Assembly: GCF_000003815.2 (NCBI RefSeq) | Contig: NC_049996.1 | Location: forward strand, 16,970,930 to 17,034,929 | Origin: Branchiostoma floridae | Taxonomy: Eukaryota > Chordata > Leptocardii > Amphioxiformes > Branchiostomatidae | Direction: 5' to 3' | DNA length: 64,000 nucleotides | The notes under the pieces: model-generated | What the model was told of the DNA's origin: nothing | The model's database searches: none | What the model saw: the letters and a program-made list of their open reading frames with translations, nothing else | Position numbers and translations under genes: made by a program | Part shown: one piece after another, positions 1 to 15,000 of the stretch | How positions within the stretch are numbered: the stretch's first letter is position 1 | Layout: every line of letters starts with the position of its first letter

Positions 1-39
1 CCAGGCACCGCAAAACGTCCGCCAAATTATACGTCGAAG
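1..39 (+). CDS. TTN: E1: 3' end of an Ig exon (partial)
   Basis: Only the last 13 residues of an Ig domain are present (RHRKTSAKLYVE), ending GAA-G|gtatat in phase 1. They match the F-G strand end of E2-E4 (SKHRKTTANLFVE), so this is another member of the Cys-paired class. The rest lies upstream of the window. Confidence 0.85.
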
Positions 40-3000
40 GTATATTCTGTGAACACACCCTGCATGTTGCGTTCAAACATTGTTACAAAAAAAAAATCAG
101 CAAACAGTAGAAAATCATATGCCTACGCTTAGTATGTATATATACTGAAATTCTGGCAACAACACAATTCAAAACATCTATAATGGCTTGTTGGCTTTTA
201 CATCTTGGCACTGTTTTCCCAAAACTGCAAACAGGCGTCTATGAACCGGCTTCTGCTTTTGAAATGTCATTGACCGTTTGCCATTGGCCGTTTGCCAAAC
301 CGTTCTGTTTCTGTACATTCTTGAAAAACAAACGCATTGAAGAAGGATGTGTCCCTTTCAGGTGTAATTGACTTCGAGCCAGGTTTAGAAGACCAGTACG
401 CCGTAGAGTTCGACAAGCAGGCAAAGTTCTCGTGTAGGATGACTCAGGCCGACGCTGAAGCGACTTGGTACCGAGAGGAGGAAGTGCTCGAGCCCTCAGA
501 CAAATACGAAATAGTCCGAGATGGCCACGAGCACCATCTCATCATTAAGGATATCAAACTAGAAGACCAGACGACGTATTCGTGCGCGTCTAAGCATCGC
601 AAAACTACAGCGAATCTCTTCGTTGAAGGTATCTTCGTTATATATAGATGCGAAACTGCGCTTTAAGTGTTTATTGTGGCAGCGTGCTTTTGCTTCAGAT
701 TTGTATATTAAGTCCTTTTCCTCTGCTCTTGGATGGTGCATTTCAAACACCTAGAGCCCTATTGGGTTTTCCTTAAATGCAAAGGAAAGGGACTTACAGA
801 CAATTTGCGAGCGCCGTTGGTACTTGTGCGCTATCTCCGCTTCTGCGTAGAAAACTGTTGTGCCTATCGCTGCGATTGCTTCATTGCGTTGTCCAATAGC
901 AGGACTAGATAAAGTTGCGCCCTTGTGCGATTACTTTGTTTCCTTCGCAGCGAACATTGTAAGCTTATTGTGCGCTTCCAGGTAAACTATTCTAGTTGCT
1001 TAGATTTGCGACAGCCAAGCCACGCGTTAGTATAAGTCTGTATAAGCTTCGCCTTTGCGTGAATTAGAAAACTATCAGCAGATGCAGCGCTGCTTTTCCA
1101 AGGTTACCAGGACGTTCCTTACCCCACCTTAAGTTAAACTGCGCAACAGCTCTGCTCTGCGAAACTTGCTGATGAAGGCATTTTTCTCTCTATGAACAAT
1201 TAACAACACAAGCTGTCACCCCCAACAGCATATATCGACTTTGAGCCTGGCCTTGAGGACCAGTATGCTGTGGAAGCCGACCCGAAGGCGCAGTTTACCT
1301 GCACGATGACCAAAGCCCACGCAGACGCGACTTGGTACCGAGAGGATACTGTATTGGAGGCTTCGGATAAATACGAGATGCTAGTGGACGGTCAGGTGCA
1401 TCACCTGATCATCCACGATATTCTCCTTACCGACCAGACAGCCTACTCCTGCGCCTCCAAACACAACAAAACAACCGCCAACCTGTTTGTGGAAGGTAAC
1501 CATGGCCCCGCTAGGCTTGCGTGTATTCTGCATTAGGTATAGGCTGCGCGACAACTGCTTTTAATTTTACAATTATCAGTCATTTACAGTCTTGTTTCGC
1601 TCATTAGTAGTTTACAAATACTGATTTGAAATGGAAGAATTTTAACAACTTTTCCTCATAAAAAAAAGATGCTACCCAGCAAAAATGTTACAAAATTTGA
1701 TCTTTGACTACTCATTTTTCGTCAAAGCCGTTGCAAGAGTATTATGGCTTACTTAGCTTCCTCTAGTTTTGTGCTTGCTACAAGTCTTATGTTTTATGAA
1801 AAAAATGAGAACACTTTCCATATTGTCTAAAAATTCCTTTTCCAGCCCTAATCGACTTCCCCAGTAAGCTCAAAGACCAGTACGCTATTGAAGGCGACGC
1901 GAAGTCCGTGTTCTCGTGCCAGATGACAGCGGCGAACAGCGACTGTACCTGGTACCGAGAAGACGAAAAGCTGGAGCCTTCCGACAAATACGAGTTTAGC
2001 GTAGATGGATACGTGTACATGCTGGTGATCAAAGATGTCAGGAGAGAGGACCAGACCTACTATTCCTGCGCTTCCAAACACCGCAAAACAACTGCCAACC
2101 TTTACGTGGAAGGTAGATGGAATCTGCGTTTTGCCCACCGTGCATATAATGCGCTTCTGATTTGCTTTTTAACGCGTCTCTTGTGCTACCAGTACAATAA
2201 TTTACATCTGTTGATATTCAAAACAATTGCATGATTTCTAAATCTTCAGCAATATAACAAAACATTGTATTCTTTCATGTGCATTACTGAACATTCTTTG
2301 GCGCTCTTCAGCAGAATGAAGAATAGCCACAATTCTGACATTGCATATATATATGATTTAAAATCATTGTTTCGGTTCCATTCGATAGGCTGCATTCATA
2401 GCTCTACTGGCAAATTTTGTATCGGCTTTAGATGATTGCTGATTTCCATATGTATTTGGCAAAGTCTACAATGCTCTTTGAACAGAGACGCTTTCCTGGC
2501 TATCAGAATTGTTCCGTCGCAGCTCGGCTCACTGTTCCGCCTCCCTTTCAGTTCCCGCCAAATTCGTGCTGGGCATGGAGGACCAGTACGCGATCGAAGG
2601 CGACGAGCAGGTCGTCTTCAACTGCGCCATGTCCGAACCTGACCGCCAGGTCACGTGGTACCGCGAGGACGAGGCTCTGACCGCTGACTACAAATATGAC
2701 CTCGTGTCAGAGGGCACGATGCACAGGCTCATCATCCGGGACGTTAGGCGCCAGGATCAGACCAGATACGCATGCGCGTCCAAAGATGACAGGACAGAAG
2801 CGAACCTACACGTCGAAGGTAGAATGGTTGAGAAATAGCGCAAATAGCAGAGCACATAAGAAATAGCGCTTTGACTTCCTTGTTTAGGGCGACAATGGAA
2901 GATATAGCAGTGCAGAAAAAGCACTTTGGCTTCATTGCTTAGGGCGATAAAAAAGGAAATAGCGCCTTTGCTGCATTGCTTAGAGCGATAGATAATAGTT

Positions 3001-6000
3001 ACCTTAGGAATAGCGCTTTGACTTCATTGCTTAGGGCGATAATTCAAGATGTAAGAGCAGAAAAGAAAGAGCGCCTTTGCTGCATTGCTTAGGGCGATAG
3101 TTCATAGTGGCCTTTATGTAAGGAATAGCAACTTTGCTTCATTGCTATGGGCGATATTTGAAGATAGCTATGGTTAAAAAATAGGACTTTTGCTTATTTG
3201 CTTAAGGCGAATTTTTGCTTCGCATTGCGCGTGTCGATGATATTTTGCAATCGGCGACACTTAAGTATACATCATAGATTGCCTGCGTTACATACATTTG
3301 TAATTTACGCAAACGCACAGCCATTATCTCAATTCTAAAGCGTGCAGATTTAGTCACATCGCTTGGCATAAGCAGAGAGAAACGCCAGCTTCAGCTACAA
3401 GTGTTAGAAAGTTTATGCGTTTAAGAGTTAGCCGCTGCTTTGCGATACCAAAATAGTTTAAGGTTCACCAGTATCATATCATAGCGCTTTACGTTAAGTT
3501 CTATTATATAAAATGATTGCCTCCATTTTTGCTCATTCGCATCGCTATTTAAGACCAGCTTTCAGGGTTAGTTGCGTGCAAGCGTAGGCCATATCATTTG
3601 GTTCATTCCATGTTACCGTAACTGTGTATGTATGCTGCTGTCATACTTGCAGTCCTGCACAAGTTTACCCAGGGCATGGACGACCAGCGCGCGGTGGAGG
3701 GCGATGTCGAGGCGGCGTTCACCTGCCTCCTGTCCGAGGAGGACGCCAAGGTGCAGTGGTACTGCGAGGGCCAGCAGCTGGAGCCCAGCGACAAGTTTGA
3801 AATGGCGGTGGACGGGAAAGTGCAGGAGCTCATTGTTAAGAACATAGTTCTTGAAGATGAGACGGAGTACACCTGTATGTCAAAGGACGACTCCACTACT
3901 GCCATGCTGTATGTGGAAGGTATGGGAAATGAAGGCGTTACGCTCCGGGCAAATTGCACGTTAAATCTGATTCACGAAAACTTCTGAAGTCCAAAACAAA
4001 AACCCTGCTGTCATAATAAAATTGAACGCACTTGTAAAATATCGTAATGAGAAATGTCTCTTTGGTTCTTTGGATGATATATGAACAAGCTCATTGGCAC
4101 TTTTTTGTATTTGGCAACTTTTTTCTTCTTCATTCGTCTTCATTCCAATCTGATGCTAGTTGTTAATTTGATATTTTCCATGTTTCTCCAGCGTTACCGC
4201 CAGAAATCAAGCGAGGTCTTGAGGACGTAGAAATCTATGAAAAAGAAACCGCGTCCTTTGAAATCGAACTTACGAAGCCTGTAGAGGAATTCTCCTGGCT
4301 CAAAAAGGGAGAAAAACTCGAGGCCAGTGAAAAAGTCGCCATCGAAAGAATGAACGAACTGACGTACCGCCTGATTCTGCGCGATGCAGTTCTGGAGGAT
4401 GAGGGTTCAATCAAATTCGAATCGGGTGACCTGAAATCTACGGCTATGCTCACAGTGAAAGGTAACTTGTTCTCTTAGCTGCGCAAAGATCGTTGCTTGC
4501 TTTTTCCAGTTCCGAAAAAAAATGCGTCCCCGCTACTGCTTCGGTGCCACTGCGCGTTATATGCATAGGCATTAGATCTTATCTTTGTACTAGTTAGAAT
4601 GCTTCTTAATCTGCATTATTGCAAGAAAGTGCAATAGCTTTAGTTTCGCAAAAGCAGCTACAGTTTAGCTATAAGCATGTAGCTGTATTCTTGCAAATAC
4701 AAGAAGCTGTAAGCGATTATTTAATACGTAATAAATAGGAGCGACTATAAATGTAGTTCATGCTTTGCTTTTACCATAGCGCTTAAGCGAATATATCTGC
4801 TTCTGCTTAGTACATAGTCCTTGCTGCGTCGTATGCGATGAAAAGCTGTTTTTCAAATCCTCTATGCGATAAGAGCTTGACTCTGCATGTAACAAAGGGA
4901 TCCAGGTGTAGACTAACCTGCCTCGTCATCAGCTCTTCCTTCTGAGATCGAGAAGAATCTTGAAGACGTTGAGATCTATGAGAAGGAGACTGCGACGTTT
5001 GAGCTGGAGCTGACGAAGCCCGTGGAGGAGTACAGGTGGTACAAGAAGGGGACTGTGCTGGAGATGAGTGAGAACGTACTGATGGTGGAGGAAGGAGGGA
5101 GGTACAGGCTCACGCTACAGGACTGCCAAGTGGACGATCAGGGAGCAGTCAAGTTTGAGTCCGGACATGTCAGACCCTCCGCTAGTCTCATTGTCAAAGG
5201 TATCGCTTTATGACATAGTTTGTAGCGCTCATTGCGATTCTTTTCCTTTATCTCAAAAGTGTTTTAGCGCTGAAAAGTTCAAACAAATTTCTTCTTTTTC
5301 CTTTTCTCTATTGAATTTATTTGGTAGAATGGATCTGTTGATCTTATGGTCACTAACACGTACGCAAAAAAAGTGGTGATAGATCCCCGCAAAAAAAGGA
5401 GAGTCCTTTGGTTTATTACAATCCTTTTATTTTTCTAATCTCACCTCTGACTTGTATCTGACACCACAGCTCTCATCAAGTCCCCACATGGTCTCCTGGA
5501 CCAGACCATCTTCGAAACAGAAACGGCTAATTTTGAAATCGAGCTCGCCAGACCGTTTGACGAGTTCACGTGGTTTAAGAACGGGGAGGCGCTGACCTCA
5601 AGTGACACCGTTGTCATGGAGAGGGACGAGTGCACCTATCGCCTGGCGTTGCACAAGTGCCGTCTGAGCGACATGGGAGAAATCAAATTCGGTTTCCTCG
5701 ACCTTGAGTCTACTGCTAAGCTCACCGTGAAAGGTACCTTGTCTTCTTTTGCTGATAGCTTGGCTTTCTGCGACACTTGCAAAGGTTATTCAGATGCAAA
5801 TCTAGCCGCCGCTTAAGCCACTGCATACTTAGAGTAAGGCTATACAAAGCGTTCACCACAAAGATATATGAAACTGTTAACAGTTATAGGTGGAGCTTGG
5901 TACAGGCTGATATGTGAGAACATCTGAAGAGTGCGGAAAGTCAACAATACACAGTTCCTTCACGCAAACACTTGCTTTGCCGCTTAAATATATTGCGCTT

Positions 6001-9000
6001 AAACAGTAACAGTTAGTTGTATTACTCTTGAAATATAGATTGGTGTTATCTAGACATATCAATAACTTCTTGCAGAGCGCTTTGCATGAACCAGCGTATC
6101 TATGTATATTCTCTACATATACACGGCTTCGCTGTCTTGCGTGTGCGACTTTTTTGCATTTCTCTATTCATACCTTCCCTATTCGCAGCCTTCAGGTGCA
6201 GATAGCAGATCATGCTTGGTCGTGCGTCTGAATCTTTCTATCATTGCCTATAGCCATGCGTGCTTGTACTGATGTTTGTGGTGATTCCTCACGTAGCGCT
6301 GCTTAAGAAGGGTCTCCAGGACCGCGAGGTGTTTGAGACAGAGACGGCGGTGTTTGAGACCGAGCTGTGCAGACCTGTGGACCAGTTCCGCTGGTTCAGA
6401 AAGGGCGAGGAGCTCGTGCAGGGCGAACACGTTGTTTTCGAGACGGAGGAAGCCCGCTATAAACTTTCGCTGAAGAACTGCCGGATGGAAGATGCCGGGG
6501 AAGTCAAGTTCGAGTTCATGGGCCTGGATACTGCCGCGAACCTCACTGTCAAAGGTAGAGCGTCGTGCGTGCACATATCAGTGCTGAAACTGCGTCTAGT
6601 TCTGAAGCTTTTACAAAACATTGGCCTGAAACTCAGTTTGTAGACGCTTGAGATTCTATGATTTTTCAAATCATTTGGTTTTCAGCTTGTTTGCTTGATC
6701 CAAGCGTCAGACATTCACACAAAAATTGGGCGCGAGTATTCAAGAGTCAATTCGATGTCTGCAAAATGTCTGTAATAATATTTCGCTCGCTTTTTCCTGG
6801 CTAGAAGACGATGGTAAATAATTGTTTCAAAACATTAAACTTTCGATTGCTAAACTTTATTGGAATTGCAACAGGATTGCTAGCATGTGGAAACAAGTTA
6901 TCAGAACAATTCTAATGTCACCAATTGTTATCCCTCGCTGCCTGACCAGATATGATAAAGAAGGGTCTCGAAGACGTGGAAATCTTCGAGACGGAGAACG
7001 CGTCGTTCCAAATCATCTTGGCCAAGCCCATAGACTCGTACTCCTGGTACCAGAAGGGCGCGAAGCTGGAGGAAGGAGAGAACGTCATCATGCAGGTGGA
7101 CGAGTTCATCTACAGGCTCACGCTGAGGAACTGCAGCATGGAGGATGCCGGCAGTATCAAGTTTGAGTTCTATGGCATTGAATCCAACGGGTCGCTCATT
7201 GTCAAAGGTACCAAACTGGTGCAATTTCGCAGCGCTCACATTGATAGGTAGAAAGGCTATTGGCGTGACACTTTGTTTAAATAGCAGTGACTTTTACGCT
7301 TTTACAAATTCTTCATGGCGACTAAGAAAAAACTTCTCTAACACCTCTCTTTCACAATTCTCTTTAGACCTTCTCAAAAAGGGACTTGACGACGTCGAGA
7401 TCTTTGAGAAGGAGACGGCTTACTTCCAAGTAGTCCTAGCTAAAGCGGTGAAGGAATTCCGCTGGTTTAAACATGGCGAGATCCTTGAGCCTGGCGACGA
7501 TTGCCTGATACGTGCAGAAGGCGTGCTCTTCAGCCTTACGCTAAAGCATTGCGTCATAGAAGACACGTCAGCGATCAAATTTGAGTTCCTGAACCATGAG
7601 ACGTCAGGCCAGCTGATTGTCAAAGGTATCGTGTATTGTGTCCTGCTGCGCTTGCTTCTGTACTTCTGCGCTTATTTCGAATATCTGCTGCGATTCTGTG
7701 TGTTGTATGCGCTTGCCTTCAAGACCTTCAAAACAACTCAAAACGTCAAACCTGCTTAGTCCATTATTTGTATCTTTGTAGTCAAATTTGTACCCGAAAA
7801 ACATGAAATAAGATGAGCTAGGAAAAGACATTGGCTGTTATGTCGTCTGCTATTAGCTCTATAAAATCCAATGCCTTGCATAGATAGACATGAATTATGC
7901 TCAAGAGTTTTCAGTCCACTTTATGGATTCAAAAATGGGAAAATTGGAACATTTACCTCAAAAATACATAGCTTGATTCAATGGCTTTTGTGGATTAAAA
8001 CGTTTACGAGTTAACCCTCACAGCGCCATAGCCAATCAGACACTGCTTTAGTGTACAGCTTTAATTGTGAGGGGTAAACATCTCTTACACATTGCCGTGA
8101 GTACGAAGCATGCCTCAGTGATGTAGCAGGTGCCCTCCCCCCCTGTGCGCAGCCCTCCCGCCGCAGCTCAGGCGCGACCTGAAGGACCAGGAGATCTGGG
8201 AGGAGGAGGCTGCTCGGTTCGAGCTGGAGCTCACCAAGCCCGTGGATGTCTACAGCTGGTTCCTGAAGGGCGAGGAGCTGGTGCAGGGAGAGAACGTCAT
8301 TTTCGAGGACGAGGAGAACGTGCACCGCCTGATCCTGCTGAACTGCAGCGTGGATCAGACGGGCGCCGTGCGCTTCAGCACCGGCGGACTCATCTCGTCT
8401 GCCACGCTCGTCGTCAAAGGTAGACACGCCTAGCAACCAACCAGCGGCTTTGCTATATACGCTGCGTGCGTGTGCAGTAGTTACGGTGGAAGGTGCTTTC
8501 ATACATGTGCGTGTGCCAAGCTTCTCTGCTATCTGCGATATTCTGTACTGCGATAGTTTGCTATCTGCGATAGGTAATACCGTTATAGCGCGGCATCAAT
8601 TCTATTATAAGTAATGCGCTGTGCCTTATGTACATATTTCGCCTACTAGTATCTTTCATGACAGAAATACTGCTTATATTTGCGCTTATCAGATTACATT
8701 ATCCTGGAAGCATTTAAAGTCGTTTCCATATTCGTTGAAAAGTAAATTGCGTACGTGCATACTTACAAAAATCCACAGAACTTCTAGACTCTTTTAAAGG
8801 TGAGGAAACGATAAATGCATCCACGATCCTGGCGTAGATTTGGTCGAACTGTCGCTACGTTTTGCTGCGTGCGCTTTTATTTGCTGCGGTCTCAATTAAC
8901 ACAATGTGTTTCTTGTCCCAAGGGTCAGGTATAGTACAACGGCACGACACCACATCTCACACACAGGGCAAACACCACTTCTTAACCATCATTTCTTCAT

Positions 9001-12000
9001 CATAATATCAAGTCAGAAAGTCATGAAATCTTAGTTGCGCTACCATCACTAACAGATGTCTCTCTCATCTCAAGGACTCTAACGCGTGGTTCTTGTCTTC
9101 TCTAACAATCATTCATTCATTCCATCATTCTAAGTACGTCATCAGCCTACTAAAACTCTCCATTTGGTCTGCTCATGTAGCACAACCCATAGATATAATC
9201 AGAGGACTAGCCGATGTTGAGATCTTCGAAACGGAGACCGCCATTTTTGAAATCGAGCTGAGTCGTCCGGTAGAGGACTTCACGTGGTTCCAAAAAACGG
9301 AGGCCGTGACCCCGCACGATCGGGCACGGGTAGAGCTGGAGAAGGATGGCCGGGTGTGCCGGCTGGAGCTCCGCCAATGTCTCCTGCAAGATCAGGGCAG
9401 GATTCGGTTTGAACGCGGATTGTTGAGATCACAGGCTATCCTTGTAGTCAAAGGTATCAGAGATCACGTCTTAATTCTAACGTCTTCATTCTTAAGGAAT
9501 TCTAACAACTTAATTCTCATGGCGATCACATTGTAAAGTTCGTATCCTCACATCTCTCCACTCCGGTGGTACATTTAGTGAAATGCACGTAAGACGACAA
9601 AAATAGATACATGTATTATTAGCTGTATGGACGCTATTAACTGTGCACTGCATGTTTCTATATGTAACTCATTAGTACCACAGAACACATACTAACGCGA
9701 TACCATATCATTTAACCCACTATATATCTGTCTTATCTACCTACCGATTATGTACACGTACACATCACACGCGCTATTTCCTTCCTGGCTTTGCTTCTGT
9801 CCCTGTCATATCGTTAAGTTCAGCGCTGTATACATAGTGTTCAGTACGCCGCCTCAGTTCCCCCTCCGCTTTGCGATAGTCCAGCTGCGCCTCATCCCCA
9901 GTTCTCTTGCAGGTCCGTCAGGGTAACGCCATGGCAAGAACCTCCCGCTAGTGTGTACAGGTTTTCGTCTGATGTTCTCTCTCTCTCTCTCCATCGCCCC
10001 ATCAGCATTACCCATAGATATAATCCGCGGCCTGACTGACCAGGAAGTTTTCGAGATGGAGAGCGCATCTTTCGAGATAGAGCTCAGCCGTCCCGTAGAG
10101 GACTTCAAGTGGTACCAGAAGGGCGTGAAGCTTGAAGAAGGCAATAACGTGGCGTTTGAGGTGGTGGATGAGCGCACGTACAAGGTGGAGCTGCGAGACT
10201 GCCACCTGGAGGACATGGGGACTGTGCGGTTCGAGGCCGGCAGCGTCAAGCCGTCCGCTACTCTCATAGTGAAAGGTACAGGAAACTGTGACCTGGCTGC
10301 GCACTGCTGCGATTTGCTTCCGCACGTGAACACCTTATGTAGAAATGCTATATCTAGGATAAGCTTATGCTTCCATATATTCTATGGTCCATGGCCATAT
10401 ATGCACATTTTAGCATTTGTCACTATGGACAGTATATGGATATCTAGAGCATGATGCAACATGGGTAGGAAGAAGTAAACGCAAGTTAGTTAAAGCTATA
10501 GTTGGCAAAACTCTAGATCTGCTTTCACAACAGATCCGTCAGAATTGCCCTGGCTGACTATATTTATAGTGCATATTTGCTTCGTTGCTTTGAGCCTCTT
10601 CTTAGACTTTCTTTTTGTCAGGTAGGTGCGCGTAGCTAAGGTCGTTTGCCGCTGGATTTTCTATTTTCTCTTGCAAACTTTTATGTTTTGCTGACATATC
10701 AAAAGTGTCTAGGGCATCACGCCTCGTTTGTAGACTGGTTTATTGGTTTATTTCATTTTTTTGCAACTCTAGGGCTGATTTCTAAACATAGCACTTAGTG
10801 ATTTGCCACGTAATCATACGTAGTAAATTAGAGTTCGTACGTAGTCTCCATGACTCACCCACCCCTGTCTCGTACAGCATTGCCCATTGACATCATCCGC
10901 GCCCTGCAAGACCAGGAGGTGTTTGAACAGGAGAGCGCGTCCTTTGAGATCGAGCTGGGCCGCGCCCTGCCAGGTGCCAAGTGGTACAAGAAGGGCGTGG
11001 AGCTGGAGAGCTCTGACACGGTCAAGATCGAACAGGCGGACAGGACGTACAAACTTGAACTTCTGGACTGCCAGCTCAGCGACATGGGCACCATCAAGTT
11101 CGAGTGCGGCCCGGTCAGGCCCACCGCCACGCTCATTGTCAAAGGTACAGGCAGACAGACTGGCTTCCGCACCGCTGCGATCACTCGTGCATGGCAGGCT
11201 GCTGCGCCGCCTAGCGTCAGGGGTCGATCACTGCAGATTCTGACATTCTGACATTAGAATAAAAGCTTGCTACATGATTGGTCACTACTGGTACAAGCTG
11301 CCCAAAAGTTGATACTTAAAAGAAGATGCATATGTCTAAAACAAATGAAAATGATCAAGGAGCATCGTTCATGATTTCAGTAAGGTCCTCTTGAAGATGC
11401 CGGTGGTCAAAAATAATCAGAATCGTCAGTAATTCGACCCACTACATGTACTTTGCCGAAAGAAATCTACTGCCGTCTCTGCTACCGCTTACACTCTACT
11501 GTAGTCCTGTACGCTGAGCGCTTTGCTTTGGTCTACTTAACGGTCGCCGCCAGTGTGGAGAAGACAGTTTTAGACGCATTCATTCTGCATTGCTGCGTGT
11601 TAAGTGACACGCCTTTGAGTTAATGGCGATAGGTAGAAAATAACTCTGCGCATTACAGATATTGCAGCTATAGCTAATTGTGATATATATGACTTGCACG
11701 GCAGGCATAGATATCGGATGCAAATATCTTTGTTAGCAATCTCTGGCTGTACAGTGTTAGATATGATGATCAATTATTGTGCTTGATGTGTAGGTTTAGT
11801 TGATTTTGGTTCTGTTCTCAATGTCTACATTTCCTTTCAGGCTAGTGTAGTTTGAATTATCTTACAAACGTTAACACCTACTAGTTGCAGAATAGCAGCA
11901 GCTAAATCGCTCATTGATATACTCAATAGCAAATACGTCCTTGCACGTAACTAGGCTTTGACAGAAAGCCTGTCAAAGTTTCTATTTGCTGCGCTTTATG

Positions 12001-15000
12001 TATAATATATGAGATCAGACTCACTACCTGACGATCTATTTCGTTATATCTAACGCTTAAGCTCTTAAACTTAAGTTTTAATGTACTATTATAGTAGCTA
12101 ATTTATCTACGATAAAGCCGCGACTGTAGCTAGTTTAACTGAAGTGATGTTTTGAAATAGCCGCTGCCACTCATAAAACCAATTTATATCTACTCGTTTT
12201 TATACTAATTATAAGCGCTGATGCCTTCACATGTTGAATACGCACTGCTTTGTTCAGCGATGTTTTGACCTCTTATATTATTTGCGTATTGAGTTTCTAT
12301 AACCCTGTAGTTTAGGTTCTTAACCGAAGTAGTTCCTAACTCGTCCCTCCTTCCCTCTCCCCATCTTGCGATCTCCCCCTCTAGCGCAACCTATCGAAGT
12401 GATCCGGGGCCTTCAGGACCAGGAAGTGTTCGAAAGCGAAAGCGCGAAGTTCTTTATTGAGCTCAGCCGAGTGATAGAAGAGTTCCGATGGTACAAGAAG
12501 GGACACTTGCTAGAAGCGAGCGAAGACGTCGTCGTCACGCGAGACGAGCGCACGTACAGTCTGGAGCTGCGCAATTGTCAGATATCTGACATGGGCACGA
12601 TCCGGTTTGAAGCCGGGCCCGTCAAGCCAACAGCCACTTTGATTGTGAAAGGTACCGCTTTGAGTCTAAAGGCGCCGGCCAAACCGCTTTCTGTGTAAAG
12701 GCGCCGGCCAAAACGCTTTCTGCGTAAAGGTGTTGGCCAAACCGCTTTCTGTGTCGGCGCTGCTTTCAGTGTACAAGTGTCGGCGAAACCGCTTTCATTG
12801 TACAGGTGTCGCCGAAAGCGCTTTCTGTGTAAAGATGGCAGGAAAGCCTTTATCCGTCAGACAGATGTGTGAACGGGAGTGGTGTGTGTGTGTACACACG
12901 TGATTCTCGTTCACACTTCTTCCCAGCGGTTGGAGGTTTTCCACATTACCCAGAACGGCATTTTCTCTGTGAAAAGTGCCGTTCGCTGTACTACGCTCTG
13001 CGCTCAGAAGTCCGTACGCCGCGTGCGAATCTGCAGAAACAGAATAGGCAGCTTGCTTTAGTTTAAAACGTCAGTCCTGCCGCCAAGAAGCGAAGGTAGA
13101 CCGATCCCAGAGTCCATCTCTGTGAAGACGAATAAATCTCGAACCAAAACGTAGAAATTCAGACCAAAGTGCAGGAAATTTCTGATCCGATCTTTATTCT
13201 GTAGAATGTAGTCTGGATCGGTCTATTGCGCCATGACAATGCTAAAAGCGACGCGCGTCATTTGAAGCTTCCTGTCTTCTAGACCAGCAATGTTTCTGAC
13301 GTCATCTCCAACCAGATGTTTTGGTGCACCATGTAAACTATTCTGTCTGGGTTTTCTGACAGTTTTCGATGTGCCACTCAATGTTGACATCCCCATTCAT
13401 TCAGATCAGTCGCCTTTGCGACGAAAGACAAAACATGTCGGAAACATGGCTGTGCTAGAACCGCTTTATTGATAGAACAAGCGCACTATATATACTGTAT
13501 ATGCAGCATGCGCCAGGCGAGGGATCGTTCTGTCGCTACAACGACACACTAGTCCATTTCTTCACATGCCTCCCTGTCTCCTCCCCACCCCTTAGCCCTG
13601 CCCATAGACGTAGTGCGCAATCTACACGACGTGGAAATATACGAGGCGGAAACCGCCAACTTTGAGATCGAGCTGAGTCGTCCGCTGCCCGTGTTCAAAT
13701 GGTTCAAAAAGGGCCAGGAGCTGCAGGCCACTGACGACATCAGCATCGAGCAGGACGAGCGGACCTACAAGCTCGAGCTGCGTAACTGCGTGCTGAGCGA
13801 CATGGGAACCATCACCTTCGAGGCAGGCCCGCTCAAGCCGACGGCGATGCTTATTGTTAAAGGTACTCTCAAGCTGCGTGAGGTTCTTAGCGCGGGCATA
13901 GAGCGATTGTCTTTACTTGCACGCTATCTTCTTATCATTGCTTGCATGACGTAGATCAGGTTACACATTCGTAGATAAGATAAAATGTATCAACTTTCAA
14001 ATTTATCTTTAGCGCTTCTGTCATTCATTGCTGCGAAACCGGAGTAACCGGAACAGTACATAGCACGTTGTAAGCGACAAACTGCCACGAAACATAGCAC
14101 TATATCAATCAACTGTTTATATATTGTACTAACCAGCTCGCGTGTTCAGCGTTCATGTATATTCCATATGTCTTTACTTTAAATTCTCTCATTCTTTTCT
14201 TCAATGCTTAACATTTAGGTTAATTGACTTTCAAAGGTATTTCATATCAGAGGCGTTCTTCCCGCAAGTCTTATATAGTAGCGCAGTCTTGTTTTACGTG
14301 GCTCTACTGTAATATCTAAGACATCTTCCCACCTTCTAGCCCTACCCGTGGACATAATAAAGGGTCTGGAAGACGTAGAGGTGTTTGAAATGGAGACGGC
14401 GAGTTTCCAGATCGAGCTGAACCGACAGATCAAGAATTTCCGCTGGTTCAAGAAGGGCGAGCTGCTCGAGCAGGGCGAGACTGTAGAGTACAGTCTAGAG
14501 GAGAACACCTACTCGCTCCACCTGCGCGACTGTAAAATATCCGACATGGGCACGGTCAGGTTTGAGGCTGGCCCCGTCAAACCCACGGCGACTCTCATCG
14601 TGAAAGGTACAGGCTGGAGACTAGCGCTGCAGGCTGGACACGCAAACAACGCGCTGCTTTACTTTAGGCTTCAACTGCTTTCTCAATAGCATTAAAAACG
14701 CAAACAATTTCTTAACAGTAGCATGAATACACTCTCCACGTGTATTGTATTAAATCATGAGAATGCTTTATGCAGTTCGTATTAGTGCCTTAAGGGCGCG
14801 ACATGTATACGTAGATTACCTTGCTATCGTAGTGTTTAAGACTTTTTACACATAACTTTTGCTCCCGCTCGCTATGCAGTTTTGCGCTTTGAATTCTTCT
14901 GCGTACCTATCTGAATGTTTTACACTAAACCTCGTTCTGATGCAGCTGACTATTGAGATTTTTAACTGATTTGGGCTTTTCACAATATTTCCTTTAGTTT

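Noticed and set aside
8011-8502. 163-codon minus-strand ORF
   Set aside because: Antisense shadow of E13 caused by its high GC third positions; no independent signal.
10855-11243. Overlapping ORFs in other frames at E16
   Set aside because: Shadows of the Ig exon; no conserved motif.
11145-12384. A missing Ig exon in the longest intron of the Ig array
   Set aside because: No W-Y/F-K-K-G or DMG..FE coding pattern in any + frame, and E16-E17 join cleanly.
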